A stretch of 64,000 nt of DNA from Pelodera strongyloides (lineage: Eukaryota > Nematoda > Chromadorea > Rhabditida > Rhabditidae): contig JAANDG010000325.1 in NCBI GenBank assembly GCA_036852015.1, positions 62,001-126,000 on the forward strand, read 5' to 3'. Every line of letters starts with the position of its first letter. Positions within the stretch are counted from its first letter, which is position 1. The notes under the pieces were generated by a model, which saw only the letters and a program-made list of their open reading frames with translations, searched no databases and was not told the origin of the DNA. The position numbers and the translations under genes were made by a program. Shown piece by piece: positions 1-17,578 of the stretch.

Positions 1-131
1 TCTTATTTCTATTGTTGTAAGTTGAACCCAACCACTGAGCCATTAATAATAATAATAATAATTTATTGACACATTATATAAAATATATAAGTGTGCATCA
101 TATAAAATGATGATGAGAAGGTTGGCAAATT

Positions 132-2382
132 AAATCGCGGCGTTGCCGAGGAGCAAAACACCGCAGCGTTGCCGTGGAGCAAACTGCAACAATCTTGGTT
201 AATACCATATCTTACAATTAGCAAGATCTTTATAATTACTCTTTATAATGACGAATAAGCCATTGATAACCTGCTTAGGAGAACCTTATATCCTCGTACC
301 TTCCCCACGGTAGGGTTGCCCTCAGCAACCAAATTAATACCAGCTATGCTAGCTCAGGTATTTTAGTTAAAATAACGTGTTTGTGAACGTTATGTCATTG
401 ATTGGCAATTGTTCATCATAGCAACATGCACTAGTGAATGGTATCACTTCCACTATTCAATCCAGCACACGTTCCTCTGTAGTTGAACTTTTCAATGAGT
501 GTAATTTGGTCCACAATTAGTTTCACGCGGGAAAATATGCGCTTGGGCGTGTGCTTTGGGTAAGCGGAAGCTGTGTATGATTGTCGAAGATGTATCATAT
601 AGGTAGATTGTCGTACATACTTCAGAAAATCGTAGGAATCGATAAATTGTGCGTTGAAATGGTGAATAGGGAATTCACAGAATGCGTGCCTCGGCAACTC
701 TCAGCTGTGATAAGCTTCACGTAGTTCAATTCTAGCAGTATTCTACCTCACTTGAATTCTTATTCAAGTTTCACTCGCTCCCTCTCCGTCTCCTCGAGTC
801 GATGTGTTTGGCACAACTCTGTTACAACCGGTCCTCTCCTTCCTCATCTCCTTCGACTGATCCGGCTTCTCCGCCGGCTGATAATCAATAATCCATGTAG
901 GCTGAGCAGCCGAAGCAGTCACATTGCTACTCGTTCTCTAATACATCTCCATGATAACTAGATTACGTTCAGTAACTTCTTGTGTTAGTATGTGCATGGC
1001 ATAAGGTCAAAGATGGTGTGGAAATGTTATCATTCTCACTGTCGTGTGAGAGAACCATCCCATTAAATGCAAACCTAATAAAAAACAAATGAGTTTTGAT
1101 TCATGCGTCGAAACCTTATGACTAAGTGTCACCCATAGTAAGGTGCCGAGCACAATTGCTCACTCTCGCTTTATCCGATTTCTTTACATACCCCTTGAAC
1201 CAACATTTACCGGATAAATGCACAATCGCCGCAGAAGTAAATGCCGAAGGGAGGCGCCTAATTGGTGAGCCGCACACGAGCCCCTCACTTTAGATTAGGT
1301 ACTGGGCGACGGCTGTCGTTACTCACCGGTGTCTGCATGATCAGTGCATTCTCTGGACCAATCCCAGCCGATAAAGCCTTAGTATTGGTGATACTTGGTC
1401 CTAAGGTTTCGGCGCATGTATCAAAACTCATTTGTCTTATTAGGTTTGCATTTAGTTGGATGGATCTCTCACACGACAGTGAGATTGGTGACAGTTACAC
1501 ATCATCTTTGACCTTATACCAGGTACATACTAAGAAGTTACTGAACGTAATCTAGTTATCATGGAGATGTATTAGAGAACGAGTAGCGATGTGACTGCGT
1601 CGGCTGCTCAGCCTACATGGATTATTGATTACCAGCCGGCGGAGAAGCAGAATCAGTCGAAGGATATGAGGAAGGAGAGGACCGGTGTAACAGAGTGGTG
1701 CCAAACACATCGACTCTCGGAGAGGGAGAGGGAGCGAGAGAAACGTGAACAGGGTCTCAAGTGAACTACAATACTGCTGGAAGTGAACTGCGTGAAGCGT
1801 ATCAAAGCCGAGAGTTGTCGAGGCACGCATTCCAGTAATTCCCTATTCACAACTGCAACGTACATTTCAGCGTTTCCTACGCTTTTCAGAAGTATGAATC
1901 TACCTCTATGATACCTCTACCTTCGACAATTCTACACAACTTCCGCTTACCCAGAGCTAGCACGCGCCAAAGCGCATATTTTCCCGAGTTAAACTGATTG
2001 TGAACCAAATTACACTCATTGAAAAGTTCAACTACATAGGAAGGTGTGCTGAATTGAAAAGTGGAAGTGATACCATTCACTAATGCATGTTGCTATGATA
2101 AACAATTGCCAACCAATGAGATAGCGTTCACAAACACGTTATTTTAACCCAAATATCGGAGCTAGCATATCAGGTATAAATTTGGTAGCTGAGGACAACC
2201 CTACCGTGAGGATGGCACGAGGACATAAGGTTCTCCTAAGCAGGTTGTCAATGGCTTATTCGTCATTATAAAGAGTAATTATAAAGATCTTGCTAATTGT
2301 AAGATATGGTATTAACCAAGATTGTTGCAGTTTGCTCCACGGCAACGCTGCGGTGTTTTGCTCCTCGGCAACGCCGCGATTT
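132..2382. repeat. Large fold-back (inverted repeat) element, about 2.25 kb
   Basis: The two halves are imperfect reverse complements over most of their length. AAATCGCGGCGTTGCC at 132 pairs with GGCAACGCCGCGATTT ending at 2382. GAGAACCTTATATCC near 280 pairs with the segment near 2220. The block ending at the ATGATAACTAG near 952-962 pairs with CTAGTTATCATGG near 1553. The centre is near 1257. Short open frames on both strands inside it are mirror images of each other and carry no recognisable domain, so I do not call genes. A non-autonomous fold-back DNA transposon or a segmental inverted duplication are both possible. TTAA flanks the left end only, and no clear target duplication is visible. 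Confidence 0.75.
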
Positions 2383-2955
2383 GTCCACTTGTGCAATGAT
2401 ATGCCATCTACATCTGGAAGAACCTCTAAGGAACTTGGGAAAGGTAAAAGTCTCCCCAAAAGCAGCCTGAAAATTTTGGGTTCATGCATCGCGGTCGCGG
2501 TTCATGTGGCACAGTGGACTATGTTGCACTAGGACTAAATGTTTGCTATCGTTTGCAGAATTTACTGTATTCTGTGCTTTACTATGTCTAATTTTCTCAT
2601 TCGTTTACTTCACTTTTTTTATTTTTGGGCCCCTTTTAGTCGCTAATCTACACTGCTATCGGATGAAATCCACGGTGGCTCCTTATCTGTGACACGACAT
2701 TCGATTGTCGCTCCCCTCCATATGGATTGTGGTTTCCAATCAGGGATTAAAAAGATAGATGGACGTCGTGCAAAGCTTTATTTTTGGCAAATGAATCTTG
2801 TAACCAATCATCCAGCTCTATGTTAATGAGAATTCTTCCAACCAGAAATCTTTTTTCCGTTTTGACACTGCTATGTATTTCCCTGGACACACACAACTTG
2901 GGCACCGCATCCGAGTATATTGCATTAATTTATGGCACTATTAACAATTTTTATA
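2383..2955. other. Spacer with no recognised gene
   Basis: This is unique-looking AT-rich sequence between the fold-back element and the putative small gene. Open frames here are short and show no motif. Nothing supportable is seen. Confidence 0.5.
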
Positions 2956-2960
2956 GAGTG

Positions 2961-3563
2961 ATGTCCTCTCCTGAAGGGCAGCCGCGCCAGTTTTGTGTTC
3001 CACCCAGTGTCACCGAGAAGGTGCTTTCTAAGGAGCAGAAGAATGATGAGAACCAAGAGGAGCACGCCGACAAAGAGATCTCTGAAGAAAAATACCGTAT
3101 GAAATGCGTATATGTAGATACCGTCGACTTGTTAAAGCGAAATACCAGCTGGTTTTTGAAACGTATCGTGGGCCACTGACTTCTTTCGTATTTATGCTAA
3201 ATTGCTCAAATTTATCTCGATTTTTTATTCTAATTTATTTGCGTATGCTGCATAAGAATGATAGTGTCCACAATGCGTTTCAAAAACCGGCCGGTATTTC
3301 GCTGGCCTTGATAGAAATAGTTTACTAAATAGCGCCGAAGGAGCGTTTTTATTTACAACAGTGTACTGTGTACGCATGCCTACTTTTGCAAGTTCAAAAA
3401 AAAAGAAGATAAGTCTAAAGCTGCTGAGGCTGAGGTTTTCAATAGGGATTGACCTAACAATACGAATATTTAGTTGGAACTGGTGACGAAGGAGAGTTGT
3501 CGTTGTCATCATCATCTTCTTTCAGCCCTTCTACCTGAGAAGGCCAACTGCCTCGATGTCTGA
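2961..3563 (+). CDS. Putative two-exon small acidic protein (unassigned)
   Basis: Exon 1 (2961-3096) begins with an ATG 4 bp after a good acceptor (TTTTTATAG ending at 2956). Its GC content is clearly higher than its surroundings. It encodes a hydrophilic Glu/Lys-rich segment starting MSSPEGQPRQFCVPP and ending EEKY. A donor GTATGA follows. The next acceptor (TTTCAG to 3525) opens exon 2, which is in phase and reads PLLPEKANCLDV before a stop at 3561-3563, giving about 57 residues. The intron carries a palindromic miniature element at 3132-3303. I recognise no family. The KYPLLPEKAN segment faintly recalls endosulfine-like proteins, but their diagnostic FDSGDY motif is absent. It could be the 5' part of a longer gene or non-coding. 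Confidence 0.25.
3132..3303. mobile_element. Palindromic MITE, family 1 (AAAGCGAAATACC type)
   Basis: The left end TTAAAGCGAAATACCAGC followed by TTTTTGAAACG is mirrored by CGTTTCAAAAACCGG...GGTATTTCGCT on the right. The last bases of the right end (TTTAA in other copies) are lost. The interior is AT-rich and non-coding. Other copies in this window are at 7722, 22634, 37356, 40177, 54903 and 55740, with more diverged ones elsewhere. Confidence 0.75.
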
Positions 3564-5260
3564 ATTCTGGACGTCCAAGTCAACAAGAAAAATCCGTTTT
3601 CATTGTTTTTCAAGCTGCTTGATTTTGTGTTATATTGCGTATGTAGCTGAAGTCGCACCCCCCTCCTACAAATAAATATTCTCAAATTGGAGGGGGCGTC
3701 GTGTTTCTTAATTTCCACCTAGTACTGTTCGAGGCTGTTCGTACTGTTAGTACACCTAGTACTGTTCGAGGCATCTGTTCCGGGCCACAGCGCATCGGTA
3801 CAGTGTTGCTTACAAGATGATGAATTTTAGATAATGTGAGTCTGCAGCGTGACATTTGACGTTTGAGCGTTTGGACAACTAGTTAAGAACGTCATCTTTT
3901 ATCAATTTTACTAGTTCACGTTTTCCACTTTTAAAAAAAAATCGCGGTGTGTTTTGTATGACAACTTAGTGAACATAGTGAACATTCAAGTAATTTGTTG
4001 ATATTTCTCCTACTCGCAATATGCTAGCGATCAAGTTCTCCGTCCCTGAGCTGTTTGGTGAACATAGGCTCTGCGCCTTTCCCCAATACCATCATAGACT
4101 AGAACTGGTCACGTTCATGTAATTACGAGCCAAAGATTATTATCGTGGATATTTGATCAGTCGGTCAATTTTGTGAGAGAAAAGGAGAAGAATGTAAGTA
4201 ATTTGTTTAAAACAAACGCCCATGGAACATCTGATACTATAAACTGTGGAAAAATGTGTTTGAGAATTACTGGGACTACAGCAATTTTCGAACATATAGT
4301 CGAATGGAGCGGTAAATAAGGACTATGTGTAAGGGTATTATAGTATGTTGGTAACTTTCTTTTATAAACTGTGAAAAAAATTATTTGAGAATTACTGGGT
4401 CTCAGTTAGCACTGATCTGTATATTTCCGGGTATCAGTTCTGTTCTTTTCAATATCGTTTCAAGACCGGTTTCTACACAAAACTCTATCCACTTTTCTAA
4501 TATTTCCCTCTTTTGTGTACATTTCATATTTCTTATAATAAGTATTGTTAACTTGATAATAAACAACAAAACAACATAGTTGAATTATTGTTAACAAATT
4601 GATAATGATAATCATGTTATTAAAAGGAGCATGCACCATGCGGAATCAAATTTCTATAAATATAAATCAAAGATTAGTTTCCATAAAACCAGTCTATTTC
4701 GTCAGTTTATGTCTTTTCGTTCACGTTCCTTGTCATTTTTTCTCTTGTCAACCATTTGCAAGTGACAATTCTATTGATTAGTCACCTGATTGTGACTATC
4801 AATGACAATATATCAATTGACAGAAATTGACAAAAGTTTTCTGCGCGAGAAACCCCGAAACGACCCCGATTTTCTATTGCTTTCTCAACATTTTATCGCT
4901 TTTTATTCGCCCGATCAGCGAATTATTAACAACTAATTGGTCGTTGTTCTCTCGTTTAGTAGGATTTTCCTATTTTTGTCTAGATATCGATTTTACAAGC
5001 TTTTTGATAAATGTATGAAAAACCTTGTTTACGAATTCGTATTACTCCCGGTTGCATTAGTAATTATTGTCCATAATCAAATTTCAATTTTTTTCATCAG
5101 ACTGTATATTGTTTACAATTTTCGGCAAATAAATGTTTCTTATCAATTTATCCCTGTGGTTTATGCCTATGATAATTTCCCCGAAATGAAACCTTTCTAT
5201 GAAACATTACCAAATAAAACGATTCCTCAATTTTCATAATTATATTATTTCTGTTAATTT
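3564..5260. other. Intergenic region upstream of the Bicaudal-C gene
   Basis: No gene is recognised here. A 20-bp direct repeat CACCTAGTACTGTTCGAGGC occurs at 3716-3735 and 3753-3772. The rest is AT-rich. It may contain the Bicaudal-C promoter and an upstream exon, neither of which I can locate. Confidence 0.5.
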
Positions 5261-5263
5261 CAG
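5252..5263 (+). promoter_or_regulatory. Candidate trans-splice acceptor of Bicaudal-C
   Basis: A strong acceptor (CTGTTAATTTCAG) precedes the first recognisable exon, whose first ATG is only 19 bp downstream. No upstream coding exon was found in the preceding 1.7 kb. In nematodes this arrangement is typical of spliced-leader addition. A distant cis-spliced 5' exon remains possible. Confidence 0.4.
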
Positions 5264-12130
<6,867 letters not shown>

Positions 12131-12158
<28 letters not shown>

Positions 12159-12207
12159 AGATATGGACAGCCAAAGCACAGGGTTATTCCTTGTGAAGAT
12201 ATCGAAT
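12131..12207 (+). repeat. Tandem duplication spanning the Bicaudal-C stop codon
   Basis: The segment AGCCAAAGCACAAGGTTATT...TTGTAAAGATAT (12131-12165) is repeated at about 12170-12204 with two substitutions. The second copy lies in the 3' UTR. The first contains the native TAA (12156-12158). In the second copy the equivalent triplet reads TGA in the same register (TTGTGAAG), so a stop would be kept. Confidence 0.7.
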
Positions 12208-12602
12208 TGAACTTACAAGGTGCCTTGCACACATAGAATAAGATTTTTTATATAATAAGACACATATAATAACTTGCGCCTGTGATTTTTTCTTATTTAT
12301 GCATTTATGTTAGTTTTTTTAAAGGCAAAACAACCATTCGTTGACGTCCATATACGCTGCACAATTTGCTACATAATATCTCTGTGTTTTCTATGACTGG
12401 TGCACATATTGCCATATACAAAGAAATAATCATGACATCCTCAAAAACTAAATAAATATTTTTTAACATCATAATGTTTCAGAAAGATGTTAACTCATTT
12501 AAACACTTGGGATGGAATTCCACACATCAACGAGATTGACATTTTGAAATCAAAGCTTTCTTTTTTATACGCGTTATTTCTTATAAGCGTTATTTCGGAT
12601 TT
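12208..12602. other. 3' flank of Bicaudal-C
   Basis: AT-rich sequence with AATAAG near 12236 and AATAAA near 12451 as possible poly(A) signals. No gene is recognised. Confidence 0.4.
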
Positions 12603-12766
12603 TCAATGGTTGTACTCGATGGGCAGATCCTTTCTGCGGACCATTCCGTCTCCCTGGAACCACTCACGGCGGAACTGCTTGGCGGCACTATCGAGGGTGT
12701 TGGTCCACTCGATGGTGATACGATCGTTGTTGGTGTCCTTCTGTACGTTGCAAGAGCCCGCGGTAG
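12603..12766 (-). CDS. Possible last exon of an unidentified gene
   Basis: On the minus strand a CTCTTAG acceptor opens a GC-richer frame of 53 residues with the stop at 12603-12605. It includes [27 protein letters not shown] and [12 protein letters not shown]. Codon bias (ACC, ATC, GAC, AAG) resembles highly expressed genes such as RPL18 and RPL34 here, which suggests real coding. The order W..RE..GD.MV faintly resembles the last strands of intracellular lipid-binding proteins, but I would not assign it. I found no upstream exon in the repeat-rich sequence beyond 12766, so it may be an orphan exon or a gene fragment. Confidence 0.35.
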
Positions 12767-12899
12767 CTAAGAGACGTACCTTAGCTCAGTTTGTAGATAA
12801 GTTCATGTGATCAGTGTTGCAATAGGCATAGAAAAACTTTCCAGATCGTCTAGTCTAAATCCAAAAAAAATTCGCGGTGCCGTTGTGTAAGTTGTGAAC

Positions 12900-13000
12900 A
12901 ATTACCGCTCATTTTGTGATAAAGGACCTGAGACCATATTTACGACTCCGTTCCCTCGGGGAAATATTCCCTGGCACTTTGGTGGAACCGACGGCGCGCA
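12900..13000. repeat. Hairpin segment with GGGAAATATTCCC core
   Basis: The segment CCTCGGGGAAATATTCCCTGG resembles part of the fold-back element at 21545-21682. It is probably a fragment of the same family. Confidence 0.4.
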
Positions 13001-13288
13001 AAAAAAATGTAAGATCAATTCCCAACCCCAACAGTTTTTCCATACAACAGATACATATAATCAACGATACTCTGTTTCTGTTGTTTATACGAAGTGAAGT
13101 GTTTATTATTATAATTCTTCTCTTATTATTCAAGAGTGATACTCAATATGTCCAGTCATTGTTTGTCATATTCAAGATTAACTAGGAGTTTCTTTATTCT
13201 TATGAAGATGAAAACAAACTAACAAAACTGAAATAAAGGAGGTATTCTGAACTTTTTTCTTTTTTTTTAATGATATATATTGAGTCAT

Positions 13289-13486
13289 TTATTTACAACG
13301 TCCAGCAACCATTCGGATATTACCAGTCAAAGTTAAAATATTAGCCAAGTCTTCCTTGGTTAGGGTTTCAAATGTATTTATTATAACCCAGACATTTAAG
13401 TTAATGAGAAAATTGAGGATTTGTAACCCGCCTTCCGTGTTTATGGGGTTTGCAAGTATGCAACAATTCTTTAACCGGTTTCCTAT
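13289..13486 (-). CDS. Doubtful minus-strand frame with a poly(A) signal
   Basis: A 65-codon open frame ends in LTKEDLANILTLTGN and IRMVAGRCK, with a TAA at 13289-13291 and AATAAA overlapping the stop. The 3' part looks coding-like (KEDLANIL). There is no ATG and no clear acceptor, and I recognise no family. It could be a terminal exon or chance. Confidence 0.15.
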   Translation of the reverse strand: MGNRLKNCCILANPINTEGGLQILNFLINLNVWVIINTFETLTKEDLANILTLTGNIRMVAGRCK

Positions 13487-13529
13487 TTATGACACTCACA
13501 TTAGTCCCACTATCAAACTGAATTGCATT

Positions 13530-13700
13530 TTAAAGCGAAATGCTAGCCCCTTTGGAAAATTTGCATATGATAAACAAATCCTATGTATCCTATGCTAATT
13601 TTGTACGATCGTCCACGGCAATCGTACAAAATTAGCATAGGATACATAGGATTTGCCTATCATATGCAAATTTTCCAAAGAGGCTAGCATTTCGCTTTAA
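13530..13700. mobile_element. Near-perfect palindromic MITE, family 2
   Basis: TTAAAGCGAAATGCTAGCCC...TTTGCATATGATA is mirrored almost base for base up to GCTAGCATTTCGCTTTAA, around the centre GATCGTCCACGGCAATC. A close copy lies at 39908-40078. Confidence 0.9.
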
Positions 13701-14016
13701 GTCCTCAGAATTCATAGATGTACATCTGAACTTTCACAGTTCAAGCTGAAAGATAAGGAATTCATTAATAAACTTCTCAGTAATGGATACCCATTTAATA
13801 TTATTATCAGTTTCATACATAAATCAATCACTCGCTATCCCATTATCTCCTATAAGTATAACTCAAACCCTAACATATTACGCAAATGGATTGGGTCACT
13901 CAATTTGCCTTTAGCATTATAGCCTATACAGGACTCACTTCAGTCACACTACAAAGTACAGATTATTATCCACACTGAAAATTACCTCTACATTCTTCTT
14001 TTTTTTTCACTTATTC
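13701..14016. other. Spacer between MITEs
   Basis: AT-rich unique-looking sequence. No gene is seen. Confidence 0.5.
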
Positions 14017-14472
14017 TTAAAGGGAGAGGCCCATGAGAATAAAGTTTTCCTCATTTTATTTGTAAAGAATGTCCGGAATTTCAGAAATATTACTGTGAAA
14101 ACGGCATTGCTTGAAGCCTAGAACGCACAGAGTTATTGCCCGGCAAAGAGTTCGGCCAGGTACCGTAGTCAGAATCAATTCTCTCGCTTTTAGGGCATTC
14201 TTGTATTGCAAACGCCTCTTTATAGTCGTAGGAATGATCTTTATTGGTTCGACCAGTTATATTGAGTAAGAATGCAAATGAACGGATATTAACCGTAAAA
14301 ACGAATTTTGACGTTGCTGACTACGGTGCCTAGCCGAACTGTTTGCCGGGGAATAACTCTGCGAGTTCAAGGCTTCACGCAATGCGGTTTTCACAGTAAT
14401 ATTGCTGATATTCCGGACATTCTGTGCAAGTAAATTAAGGAGAACTTTTTTCTCATGGGCCTCTCCCTTTAA
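14017..14472. mobile_element. Palindromic MITE, family 3 (AAAGGGAGAGGCCCATG), copy 1
   Basis: TTAAAGGGAGAGGCCCATGA at the left is mirrored by TCATGGGCCTCTCCCTTTAA at the right. The arms remain complementary through GTCCGGAATTTCAGAAATATT. The length is 456 bp. A second copy lies at 20288-20748. Confidence 0.9.
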
Positions 14473-14954
14473 ATTATATTCCACCGAGGCATCGCACTGA
14501 AGACTGAAGATGACCCCACCCCGGTGGCATAAATCCTCGTCTATGACTTAGGGGTCGAAACGAGGTACCCTACTATCTACCCTTATTCCATTATAACTTT
14601 TCGTTCAGTTTTCCTATTATTCTATATATATTGTATTATAATTATTATTACTTATAATTTTTTTTCTATTGCAAGTATGTACACAGGTACCGTACTTTGG
14701 GACTAAGAATGAATATATAACATGAGTAATTATAAAATCGTTCCAGGACTCATTTTTCCAAGACAAATTTTTCGGCATACTTGCAAACCACATTACTGAA
14801 CCTGGCCGTAAAGTATTTCTACACTCTCGCACTATCTATAAACAATGCCAAACACACAAAGTACTCTTGTTTGTTACGAGCTTTTTGTTATAAACAATGG
14901 ATGTTGTTCCATCATACACAATGGACACTCGATAGTATGAGTTCTATGCTAAAT
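14473..14954. other. Gene-free spacer
   Basis: AT-rich. Nothing recognised. Confidence 0.5.
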
Positions 14955-15093
14955 TTAAAGTGGTATAACACGTGGCTTTGAATTTTCTTTTCTGTGTTCT
15001 TATGGTGCAGACGGCCGCAGAAATTTGCATACAACCTTTGCTTCCATCATCCGTCAAGCAAACGTTTCCAAACCACGTGTCATACCGATTCAC
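14955..15093. mobile_element. Diverged family 1 MITE
   Basis: TTAAAGTGGTATAACACGTGG at the left is mirrored by CCACGTGTCATACC near 15076-15089. Confidence 0.5.
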
Positions 15094-16100
15094 TATAACG
15101 GAAGTCCTATTAATTAGCGAAATATGTTAGTCTGGTTGCTTCGTGTTTTATGGTGTATGTACCTTGTTTTGTATCTTTGGCATCACAAAGTATCTTTCAA
15201 CTAATATATGGTTACATTGTCATGTACCCTGTGCTTGTAAGTTACCCTGTGCTAGTAAAGTGTTGTACCACAAGGTAAGGTCCAAACACTCAAAATACCC
15301 AAAGTCTAGTCAAAATCCTGGGAAACTCTGCCATAAATAGTCCTCATCTGGCCGAGAGAGATTCGTCTTATCGCCTCAAAATCAAATAAGCATACGCGAT
15401 GTGGCTAGGTGTTCACAGCACTTTGGTGACCGCAAAAACACGCGTCAAAAGTGGCCAAAAAAGAGCTGAGACACCAAAAATCGCCCACTGAGTTTCTGTC
15501 TCTTTATTTGATTGCATCATAACGTTTTACATATGTCATGTCTACACGTCTACACATCTTGCGCCATCACTTATTTACTACGCATATAGTATAATAAATA
15601 ATGTTCTTTTTTAAAAATTGTATACCATATTGAAAAATGGGAGCACCAAATGATGTTCGATTTAATTTGCAATCCCCAGATATATGTCAGTTCCTTCAGT
15701 AAAATCATAAAGTACTAAAAGCCGCTTATTTATGCTAATCTTTATTTTGTTTTCATTTTTTTTAATATTGTCATGGAAACGGCTTGGATGAAGATTTTGG
15801 GGAAAATCTCACATTTTTTATTAGTGTGGCATATTTTAAGCTCTTTTTGTAAAAAAAAACTGACAGATAATTACAAAGAAACAAAGTGCTTTGTCGTGGT
15901 ATTTGCTTCCTAATTAACGTTTATAGGGCACAGAAACGGGCAATTGGGTTTAATCCCGAACTCTATTCAAATTTAACCATGTTTTACAGCCCTCATAACA
16001 GGGATGACAAGTTGCGGTTGTGCTTGCCTTATTTATGTTAGTTTAGCGTGCATTTGCTAGTGTTTACAGCTTGAATTCCTGGCTATATACTTTTGTACGA
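15094..16100. other. Gene-free AT-rich stretch
   Basis: No coding frame with recognisable features and no obvious repeat. Confidence 0.5.
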
Positions 16101-16177
16101 GCTTACGTGGATGTAGGACCTCTCCTAATCACGCTACATGTACTTTCCTTCGTTCATTTTCATCTCACTTCTCTCTT

Positions 16178-16214
<37 letters not shown>

Positions 16215-16290
16215 CTCTCTCTTTTTTATCATTTTCTCTTTCGCTCAAGTATCTCAAATCCAATTTGTCTCTCTTCTACAACCCTAATAT
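16101..16290. repeat. Pyrimidine (CT)n tract
   Basis: TCTCTCTC repeats are embedded in a longer pyrimidine-rich block. Similar blocks with the same composition occur at 17036-17205 and 24783-24915, so the tract may be part of a dispersed element. Confidence 0.7.
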
Positions 16291-16734
16291 TCCCTAGTGT
16301 GTAAAGGTGTATTACATGCCCCGAGTAGTTGTCGGACGCCCCCTTTTTCTGAGCTTCGATCTCTTGCTTCCCAAAAATAGATTAACAATTAGAAATGAAC
16401 TAAAGTGCTTCCTTATTAAAAGTGGATATTACTTCAAAAATCATTAACTAGACAAGTCGAACGATAAGTTGTGCGAATATGGCTTATTATGCTTAGGCCC
16501 TATCACAATACATATTAAACCTTTTTCCTGTATGAAACGTTATATTTGCTCAGCGGTTATGAAACTCTTTATTATTATAATAAAACGTGCGTTATTTTTC
16601 GCACCATCAACGAGAATAATTTCGGATTCTCAGAATGAAATTCCGTATAATTATCCGAGTTAATTGTATAATGAGCGCAATTAATTCTCGATGCTGTGTA
16701 AGTGTGAAAATTATCCCCTTCAACGTGAAAATTG

Positions 16735-16927
16735 GCGTACAAGCGGCTAAGTTACGGCGTGCATGCGGCGTGGAAAAAAAGTTGCGCGCCGTTGTATACG
16801 GGCGTGAAACTCGCCTCGGGCTTTTTGCGTGTCAACGGCACGCCACTTCCATTCGGCGTGCATCTTTGCACGCCACCCTTTTGCCAATTGGACTTCTTTG
16901 CACGCCGTAAGGTTGCCGCTTGCACGC
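16735..16927. repeat. GC-rich fold-back element
   Basis: The arm GCGTACAAGCGGC...TTACGGCGTGCA (16735-16763) pairs with TGCACGCCGTAA...GCCGCTTGCACGC (16899-16927). The stretch between them is rich in GGCGTG and CACGCC. Composition contrasts sharply with the AT-rich flanks. Open frames on both strands are mirror products of the palindrome. Confidence 0.7.
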
Positions 16928-17035
16928 AAACTTTCGTGATTCCATTGAATAAGCAATTTGCATTGAATGTTCCACACCAAGACAATTGCCCCTTTCTATT
17001 AATAGCAAAATGATGTTAATTTCTAATTCTTCATC

Positions 17036-17205
17036 ATGAAGATTTCTATCCTTTTTCTGATATATCTTTCTCTAGAACTCTCTTTTCGTTCAAGCTGCTT
17101 ATCTCCTCTCTCTTTCTCTCTCTCTCTCTTTTCGATTCTCCATCTCTTTCTCTACCTCTCTCTCCCTCTCTCCCTGTCATTTCCTTCATTTAATTATCCT
17201 CACAT
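17036..17205. repeat. Pyrimidine-rich tract
   Basis: Degenerate (CT)n similar to the one at 16150. Confidence 0.7.
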
Positions 17206-17376
17206 CAGTACACAGAATGCAATTAAACCCAATGTTCCCCATGGGAGCTTTTTCACGAGAGAATTTTGTCACCAGCTAGTTGCCTTTCTGCTCCACAATT
17301 ATATTCGATTATACCCCAGATGAACGATCTCATTAGCCTGCCTGACTGTTTAGCAGAGCTGGATAAGGTTCTGTAT

Positions 17377-17578
17377 GAAAGGATATAACATCGAAACGTA
17401 TTTTGACTTTTTTAAACGTATTTTGACGTTGTATTCGCATACATTGTTGCAAACCACGATGCGACGCTGCGCCATTTTTTTTATCATGAATTCTAATCAT
17501 TTGCATACTACAACTACAGCATAGGGGAATGCAGGCGTGCAACATAGGTTTCAAAACCGGTTGTTATATTGGTTTTAA
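17377..17578. mobile_element. Diverged family 1 MITE
   Basis: GGATATAACATCGAAACG on the left is mirrored by GGTTTCAAAACC...GTTATATTGGTTTTAA on the right. Confidence 0.5.

Noticed and set aside
752..1865. Frames such as SLIHLHDN-ending ones on opposite strands near 752-961 and 1552-1865
   Set aside because: The same sequence read in the two arms of the fold-back repeat; no gene features.
16635..17013. Overlapping 77-93 codon frames on both strands
   Set aside because: Mirror-image products of the GC-rich palindrome.
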